DNA of 64,000 nucleotides from Fragilaria crotonensis. Its lineage: Eukaryota; Bacillariophyta; Fragilariophyceae; Fragilariales; Fragilariaceae. Made by a program: the position numbers and the translations under genes. The notes beneath the pieces were generated by a model that worked only from the letters and a program-made list of their open reading frames with translations, had not been told where the DNA came from and searched no databases. Numbering within the stretch: position 1 is the stretch's first letter; each line of letters starts with the position of its first letter. Shown one piece after another: positions 58,222 through 64,000 of the stretch. The stretch spans positions 1 to 64,000 of the forward strand of contig JAKSYS010000247.1 of the NCBI GenBank assembly GCA_022925895.1, read 5' to 3'.

Positions 58222-61200
58222 CAGGGCTTCCCAGTACGGCCTTTTTTGCCTGTACTAATACTAATACTAACCGAACTCCAGAAGTTCATACTAAGTATAT
58301 ACTTAGTACATACTAAGTACGTACTAACCACCTACAGTAAATGAGGCGGTACGCAGTACTGAATGCTCACGTTAATGATGCATGCTAGTACAGCCCGCCG
58401 CAGGTGGAAAATTTTTTGGAATGATGGTGAGGTATATGGGCGTTATCGTTAGTAATCAAGAGACGACAGAACCAAGTAGCTCAGGTCAACGGGGAGATGT
58501 CATTCGTGATCAGAATAGTATCGTTGATAGCAGAGCATACTAGATTAAACGTGCAACGGTAGTGGTGGCTATAAATTGGTGCGGCGACGCTTGTTGTTCC
58601 TGCCTTTCTCTTTTCGTTCCGTGATTTTGTGTGAGGATGTGGCTTCACTAATCTCAACTGCAGCACTTCGGAGCATATCTCCCATTGTGCTATTGGAAAA
58701 TCCTTGTTCATCAAGATCATCATGCTCAAGATCAAGTCCATAAAAATCTATCATGATTTCAGCGGCTACACTGGCTGAAGAAGCTGAGTCAAGGGATTCA
58801 ATCAGACTTTTCAAGTTGTTTGAGTCGTCTCGGAATGTCTTCATCGTAGACTTGTTGAAGGACAAGACACAAAGCATTTCAAACTTATCATTCCCTAGGG
58901 ATTGTCGCAAATCAGTGTCAATAAGAGATGCGCAGGAAAATACCCGCTCTTGGAATGAATTGGCTTCCGGCTTAGCAATTGGTGGGGCAGCAACGCGGGC
59001 AGTTAAACGGTGCAAGCTTGCATTTTCTCTCCACCATAGGAGAATGTCGACGTGCTCAGACAGATAGAGGCAATCATCGAGCTTGATTTTTTTTAAGTCC
59101 AGCACTTCCTTCGATACCTTTTGAACGTTGGTCAGGAATCCCAACCAGTCCACGCGCATTGACGTCCAGGCTAAATATTCTTTATTTGCTTCCTCTGCCG
59201 CCGTTGTGATTGCCGTTTTCGTCTTCAAACTTCCAGCAGACAGGGCCTTGGCTTGTCTGACAACCCTCGCCCAATCATCCTCCTCATCATCGTGGTTGTC
59301 AGAAGTGATAAAAGGATCATCTTCATCCTCGCCACACTCGTCGCCACCAGTGACTGAAACCGGTGCTCCTAGCTCGCGGCCTTCATTGCTGTATGTTGCC
59401 TCCTCCATGAGCTTTTCCTTGAAAATCAACAACGCTCGGTCTACAATCGCTCCGTGTCCCAGTGTCAACAAAATCGGTAATCCAGTAGTGAGCATCACAG
59501 GATCAACAATCATTGCAAGGCATTGTAAATCCGACGGTTCGAGAAAGTACTTATCCAATTCGTCTTTCAATCGAGTCCGCAACTTGGCAACCAATGGATT
59601 GAGATTGTTGGCAGCCACTTTTATCGAGGGCAAATGTCTAAAGGCCGAGCGTGTGTCCCATCGGTCTTCAATACTGTCAGCAAAGGCAACATCAACAATC
59701 TGATAGTACTCTTGAATCATCGACATCTTGCAGCAGACTACCTTCAGCCAGCTGATACCACCAGTTGGACGAGAATCCGTCTGTGCTGAAAATGAGAGAT
59801 TACAAACAGGACGGAGAATGGCTTCAAATCCAGCGATAAGCTCCCATTCTTCATCAGTGAAACTGTATTTTTGCGAGATCTCTGTCTTTTCCTGGTTGAA
59901 ATATAATGGGATGCAGTATCGGCTCCGCAAAACCTGCTCGTACATACGACGTGTACCCCCAATGCGAGTGTCGTTATCAAGTCCCAGGCGAATTGTCTGC
60001 TTACCTGCCTCTGCATTCCGTCTCCGATAATTGAGCATTCGCTGCTTTGCCTTTTTCGATGTAATAAAATTGATCATCTGGTGTGTTTTCTGTCGCAATG
60101 CTTCGCACTCGGGAAAGTGATCAACAACAACTTTCTGACGAGTCCTAACCTTCTTACCACTGGCATGATCAGCAACAAGATTGCACATGTGCATCATACA
60201 ATCGCCATCCTTACTAGACAGGGCACGACCAGTTGCGACTGCAGAATTCGTAGTGTCATTGACACTTGCATATATATCAGATGCTTGAATTCCATACTTG
60301 TTGAGAACATGGAACGCTGCTTCAGCACACATCTCTGCGCTGTGTCCATCTGGAGTTGCCAATCCCAACGCCAATTGGTATCGAACCCATGTCGCAGGGT
60401 TTATAAAGAAAATGCTGACGCCGAAGAATTGCTTCAGTGCTGAGTCCCATCCGTCATGACACACAATCACCCATCCACGGTGCTGGGCTGCATTGTCATC
60501 ATCCTTGCTCTGGTTTTGATCATAGACAAAGTGAGCACGTGTTGTTTCAATGAGCTGACGGACATCGGCAATAAACGATGAGAACATCTGTATGAGTAAG
60601 TAATCCATTTTCCGCTTGGTCATGGGAACATATGTATCAATTTTAAGACGAGATGCGGCATGAATAAGATCATTGAAATCATCCGAGGTTGTCGTTGAAA
60701 TTGGCAGTTTGTTATTCACAACCAGGCGAGCAGCCAAGCTGTGAACATGCTTCAGCTGGCGGGCATTACCTCCATCCAAGAACTTGTAAAGGCCCAGGGA
60801 AGTTGCAGAGGGCTGGTGCCCCATTGGAGAAACGAGTGCTGTTCCCTTGTTTGTCTTGATACTTGGATCTGCAAGCTTGTGCTTGCACTGTAGGTGTGAG
60901 ACGCCATTGGATATCCCACCTTTATGAAGTGCAACAACACAATCAATACTTGGTATATTGGCATCATCTTCAAAGCACAAACGGCACACAAACTGACAGG
61001 GGACCCCAACAGCCTGCGTCGCCGAAGGTCGTGAATGAAGAACGGCACCATTGGAAAGCTTGTAGATGTATTCCCAAGCCCAACAAGTTTTCTTGATGCT
61101 GACGCGTTCAATTGGTGGCCGTGTCACCGTCACGACCGTAGCAACACCTGCGGCAGAATTTGTTGACATCTCCTCAGCAACAGCAAGAGGCACCTGAAGC

Positions 61201-61546
61201 TGAGAGCTTGAATTGCTGCTTGATGCAGTATCAATTCTCAATTCCATGGTCTATGTACTATGTACTAGTTTGCTGTTTATGCGTGGAGATCATTATGCAT
61301 CGAGCTCAGATGATGAATGATGACCATCACAACCTGTACGTCGTACCATGTAGTACGTTACACGTTGTGGCCAATGGTATATAACAGCAGGTAGAGTGAA
61401 CACTGTGTACTGGTGTACTGTAATGTACTAACCCTGTACTATTAGTACAGTCCTGGAAAGTTGGCATACTAAGTACAATGTACTAGTAAAGTTAGTACGT
61501 GTTAGTACGACATTGTACTAACAAGGCCATGTACTGGGAAGCCCTG
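58222..61546 (-). mobile_element. hAT DNA transposon 2 (3,325 bp), apparently intact
   Basis: 16-bp perfect TIRs (CAGGGCTTCCCAGTAC) at 58222-58237 and, inverted, 61531-61546, extended by a shared GGCCTT after a 2-bp difference. Exact 8-bp TSD GTTGCATG on both sides. Subterminal TACTAA/AGTAC repeats crowd both ends (58250-58330; 61400-61525). One uninterrupted transposase frame on the minus strand. This is a candidate autonomous element with a recent insertion. Confidence 0.95.
58569..61247 (-). CDS. hAT-family transposase, 892 aa
   Basis: Single uninterrupted frame from ATG 61247. A Cys/His cluster (CQFVCRLCFEDD ... HLQCKH, about residues 83-122) is a BED-like DNA-binding finger. Core segments recall the RNase-H-like catalytic site: CHDGWDSALKQFFG (near residue 268), VNDTTNSAVATGRAL (near 330) and FEAILRPVC (near 475). 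The hATC dimerisation region is clear near residue 735-800 (LLWWRENA, ERVFSCASLIDTD). A Lys/Arg-rich tail probably holds the nuclear localisation signal. Inside the TIR-bounded element. Confidence 0.9.
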   Translation of the reverse strand: MELRIDTASSSNSSSQLQVPLAVAEEMSTNSAAGVATVVTVTRPPIERVSIKKTCWAWEYIYKLSNGAVLHSRPSATQAVGVPCQFVCRLCFEDDANIPSIDCVVALHKGGISNGVSHLQCKHKLADPSIKTNKGTALVSPMGHQPSATSLGLYKFLDGGNARQLKHVHSLAARLVVNNKLPISTTTSDDFNDLIHAASRLKIDTYVPMTKRKMDYLLIQMFSSFIADVRQLIETTRAHFVYDQNQSKDDDNAAQHRGWVIVCHDGWDSALKQFFGVSIFFINPATWVRYQLALGLATPDGHSAEMCAEAAFHVLNKYGIQASDIYASVNDTTNSAVATGRALSSKDGDCMMHMCNLVADHASGKKVRTRQKVVVDHFPECEALRQKTHQMINFITSKKAKQRMLNYRRRNAEAGKQTIRLGLDNDTRIGGTRRMYEQVLRSRYCIPLYFNQEKTEISQKYSFTDEEWELIAGFEAILRPVCNLSFSAQTDSRPTGGISWLKVVCCKMSMIQEYYQIVDVAFADSIEDRWDTRSAFRHLPSIKVAANNLNPLVAKLRTRLKDELDKYFLEPSDLQCLAMIVDPVMLTTGLPILLTLGHGAIVDRALLIFKEKLMEEATYSNEGRELGAPVSVTGGDECGEDEDDPFITSDNHDDEEDDWARVVRQAKALSAGSLKTKTAITTAAEEANKEYLAWTSMRVDWLGFLTNVQKVSKEVLDLKKIKLDDCLYLSEHVDILLWWRENASLHRLTARVAAPPIAKPEANSFQERVFSCASLIDTDLRQSLGNDKFEMLCVLSFNKSTMKTFRDDSNNLKSLIESLDSASSASVAAEIMIDFYGLDLEHDDLDEQGFSNSTMGDMLRSAAVEISEATSSHKITERKEKGRNNKRRRTNL

Positions 61547-61554
61547 GTTGCATG
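61547..61554. repeat. Target-site duplication, right (GTTGCATG)
   Basis: Eight bases after the right TIR, identical to the left copy. Confidence 0.92.
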
Positions 61555-62789
61555 TCCGAAGCCCCCAGGGTCGGCAATGAAATGCACTCTTGAATAGTCG
61601 TGTCAGAATTGTCGTTTAGTGCCTGTCGAAAAAGTCGTATGGTGTGTCTGACACACTGAATTATTTCCAAACGACATTCTCCGCACCACACATTTAGCGC
61701 AACAGAGAAGTCATTTCAGCGGATAAGTAGTACCGTCGGAATCACGTTCTTCGATCGAAATCCAAACCTACTGAGAAGATTCGTTTTGACGGCTTTGGTC
61801 ATTAGGCATACATGAATTTCCTCCGTCCTTCAACTAGCGATTGAAAAAATTTAAATCTACCAATACCGGTTACCCTTCGCTATTGAGGTCCTCCTACTGT
61901 CTAACGGTATTGGTTCAGTACCTCCACTGGGAATGTCCTAATCCCTAATCAAAACATCGGCACAGTGTGTTGCAGTTACCTTTCAAGAATTGCACGTGAA
62001 GGCCATTGAGGATAAATGAGATACTCGGAGTACTCTCGTCAGCTATACGTACGTGGAATGTCGAATGACTCTCTGCTCGATTTCAAAATGTCGGCGTTGG
62101 ATTTCAGAAGGTCCGGCAAATGACGGTTTCGAAACGTGCTTACGCATTTTCGGCTTAGGAAATTTGGAGTCCACCCAAATACTACAGTAACAACTCGTTT
62201 ACCGTAGCTTCAGCGTCATACAGTACTGTAGACTGTACCCTTCCGCATACATACTACATACTACGTACGTCTTTTTCCGTAGTACAGTAATACGAGTGCC
62301 CTGTACTCCGAGTACCAGGTACCGCGTACAGTCCTTGGACTACAATTCACTCCGAGTACTATGTCTTTGGGTACTTGTACTGTACTGGAGTATGGCGTTT
62401 GCAGTGGAGTACTTTATTACTACGACATATGCATACTACTTGTACGCCAATATGTGTTAAACAATTCAACAATACCGTAGACTCTTAATCTAGTAGTTCT
62501 CCTAGACACTACCAAATACCGTTTTCGAATATTGTGAGATCTAGAATTACATTTTCTAGATCGATTCCAATCTTGTTCTTGGACTCCAAAAGCTCCCAAG
62601 ATTGAACACACATCCCATCCAACAAAACAACACAAACACAAGATTGCTTTCCTTAAGTCCGAGTTGGAACAAGACCAACTCCAAGACCGAAAGCAAACCA
62701 AGTACATCAATCCAGTCTCCAAATCCCAAGAGACATATGCCTAATAAGGCTTTCATACAGTTCCAGCCTTCAAGGCATAACTCCTCATG
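61555..62789. other. Spacer and probable LTR region of copia element
   Basis: The left half is GTAC-rich (62200-62415) with no gene. Because the copia element reads leftward, its 3' LTR should lie somewhere in about 62450-62760; there is no second LTR in the window to compare, so its ends cannot be fixed. No gene called. Confidence 0.4.
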
Positions 62790-64000
62790 TCAGGTCTTGG
62801 TCTTGTACTTCTTTGAACCTTTGCCAACAATCGTCCAACCAAGATCCTCCTCTTGATAGACATTGCTGGACGTCGATCCGCACGAACAATTAGTTTTACT
62901 ACAGTCGTACTTTGGTACAGTCGTACTGTCGAGCTCGACATCGTTGTCGCGTCGTACGGTCGTACCGTCGATTCCACCAACAGTACCAACAGTAGCACAG
63001 TATGATCTGACATCCTCCGTGTTCGTCGGTTCGTGAAGTCGTGTAAACATTCCGTCACAGACAAGTGCCGCGTGTTTCTTGAACAATACCAACGGCAGAT
63101 TCTTCGTCATACAGTCGCTCGGGTTTTCCTCACTCCGAATGTGTTCCACGGACAATTCCTTCGCTTGAACCATGTCATTGACGAATCTTGCTCGAATGTC
63201 CACGTGTTTCGTCCTGGGTGTGATGGCAGTGTTCTTCGCCATAAAGATCGCCCCGGTATTATCCTCGCGTAGAATGCTCGGCATGATTGGACCTTTCCCC
63301 TTCGCCGTCGGATCCGTCAGGTCCGCCTCCCATAATCTCTGTGAGTAGGGACACAATGAATTTTACCTCAGTCGCCACGTTGCTCATAGCCACAAACTCT
63401 GCTTCCGTTGAGGACAGAGTGACACCAGTCTGTTTCTTAGACATCCAAGACACAAGACATCCTCCAACCGTGACCAAGTAACCAGAGATACTCTTCCGAT
63501 CGTTTCTGTCACCGGCATAGTCCGAATCGACATAGGCAACCACGGAGTCCTCATCTTGATTCCTTGAAGTGACGCAGTCTTAAGATATCCCACCAAATGA
63601 CTCAGAGCGTTCCAATGTTCTTCGTTTGGGGCAGTAAGGTGTGAGGTCAGTTCTCTGCACGCATTAGCTATAGTAGGTTCCGTCTTGCCACATGCAAATA
63701 GAATTCGTCCGACAAATGACCGAAACATTTCCATATTGATGATTTCGTCTTCGGGCGTAGAGCGCAGGGGTGGTGTCACAGATGCACCGGGAGTCGACCG
63801 TTCCTTGACGTCACTTCCGATGTACTCTTCGTAGTCTCGAACAATGGCCTCAAGATAATCCGTCATACCGGACAGAATATAGTCGCCATTTTTGTCCGTT
63901 CCGAACTCATAATTGACACCAAGATGTCGCTTTAGCCTGCCTAAGTCCGAGATAGTGACAGAGCCAGCGACCCCCTTCTTGATTGTCTTAACGGCTGACG
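62790..64000 (-). pseudogene. Ty1/copia polyprotein, 3' end (partial, frame-broken)
   Basis: Minus-strand coding in three overlapping frames: 63867-64000 and 63384-63866 (reverse transcriptase end with TDYLEAIV), 63259-63543 (RNase H with YVDSDYAGDRNDRKSISGY and LSSTEAEFVAM), and 62790-63356 (RNase H end: EDNTGAIFMAKN, TPRTKHVDIR, a Cys-poor tail). RNase H carries the Asp-Glu-Asp pattern of active copia RNase H, but the frame changes near 63545 and 63330 interrupt it. Left end of a longer element cut by the window edge; integrase and gag lie beyond it. Diatom CoDi-type copia elements are the likely relatives. Confidence 0.85.

Overview
This looks like nuclear DNA of a photosynthetic stramenopile, most likely a pennate diatom. 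Genes on both strands are compact and carry short GT-AG introns of about 60-110 nt. There is a stramenopile-type bZIP-PAS regulator, a diatom-type FTR1 iron permease, proteins whose signal-peptide cleavage site is followed by Phe (the diatom plastid-import signature), diatom-type ankyrin, LRR and RGLE-motif families, a Ty1/copia element and two hAT DNA transposons. No rRNA or organellar sequence is present. The species cannot be named from the sequence.

Layout. 1-4.5 kb: FTR1-like iron permease (+) and bZIP-PAS factor (-), convergent. 4.5-6.6 kb: no recognisable gene. 6.6-8.5 kb: MYND/MSS51-like protein. 9-16.1 kb: a membrane-anchored bacterial-type GH2 beta-galactosidase and, convergent to it, autophagy protein ATG9. 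16.7-24.2 kb: three hypothetical proteins, frataxin and a probable PD-(D/E)XK nuclease. 24.6 kb: tRNA-Gly(UCC). 25.2-26.2 kb: RsuA/RluB-type pseudouridine synthase. 26.5-29.2 kb: hAT transposon 1 (perfect TIRs and 8-bp TSD, degenerate transposase). 29.5-37.6 kb: hydroxyacid-oxoacid transhydrogenase, LRR membrane protein, thioredoxin, six-exon MAP kinase, and a probable plastid protein of unknown function. 38.2-43.2 kb: PRP28-type splicing helicase and a long coiled-coil protein. 44.1-51.1 kb: adenine deaminase, plastid release factor 3, homoserine kinase, mitochondrial bL9. 52.5-58.0 kb: two paralogous ankyrin-type proteins on either side of TruB, then a diatom family protein. 58.2-61.5 kb: hAT transposon 2 with an intact 892-residue transposase. 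62.8-64.0 kb: 3' end of a copia polyprotein running off the right edge.

The genes form no operon or single pathway. They are a mix of organelle maintenance (frataxin, bL9, TruB, RsuA/RluB, RF3), primary metabolism (homoserine kinase, adenine deaminase, transhydrogenase), signalling (MAPK, bZIP-PAS, LRR) and RNA processing (PRP28). Three window-wide signals stand out. Intergenic spacers are packed with GTAC-centred palindromes that are rare in exons. Two hAT insertions have precisely definable ends. Otherwise intact conserved genes carry repeated single-base frame breaks, mostly at short homopolymers, which points to unpolished sequence rather than to many pseudogenes.
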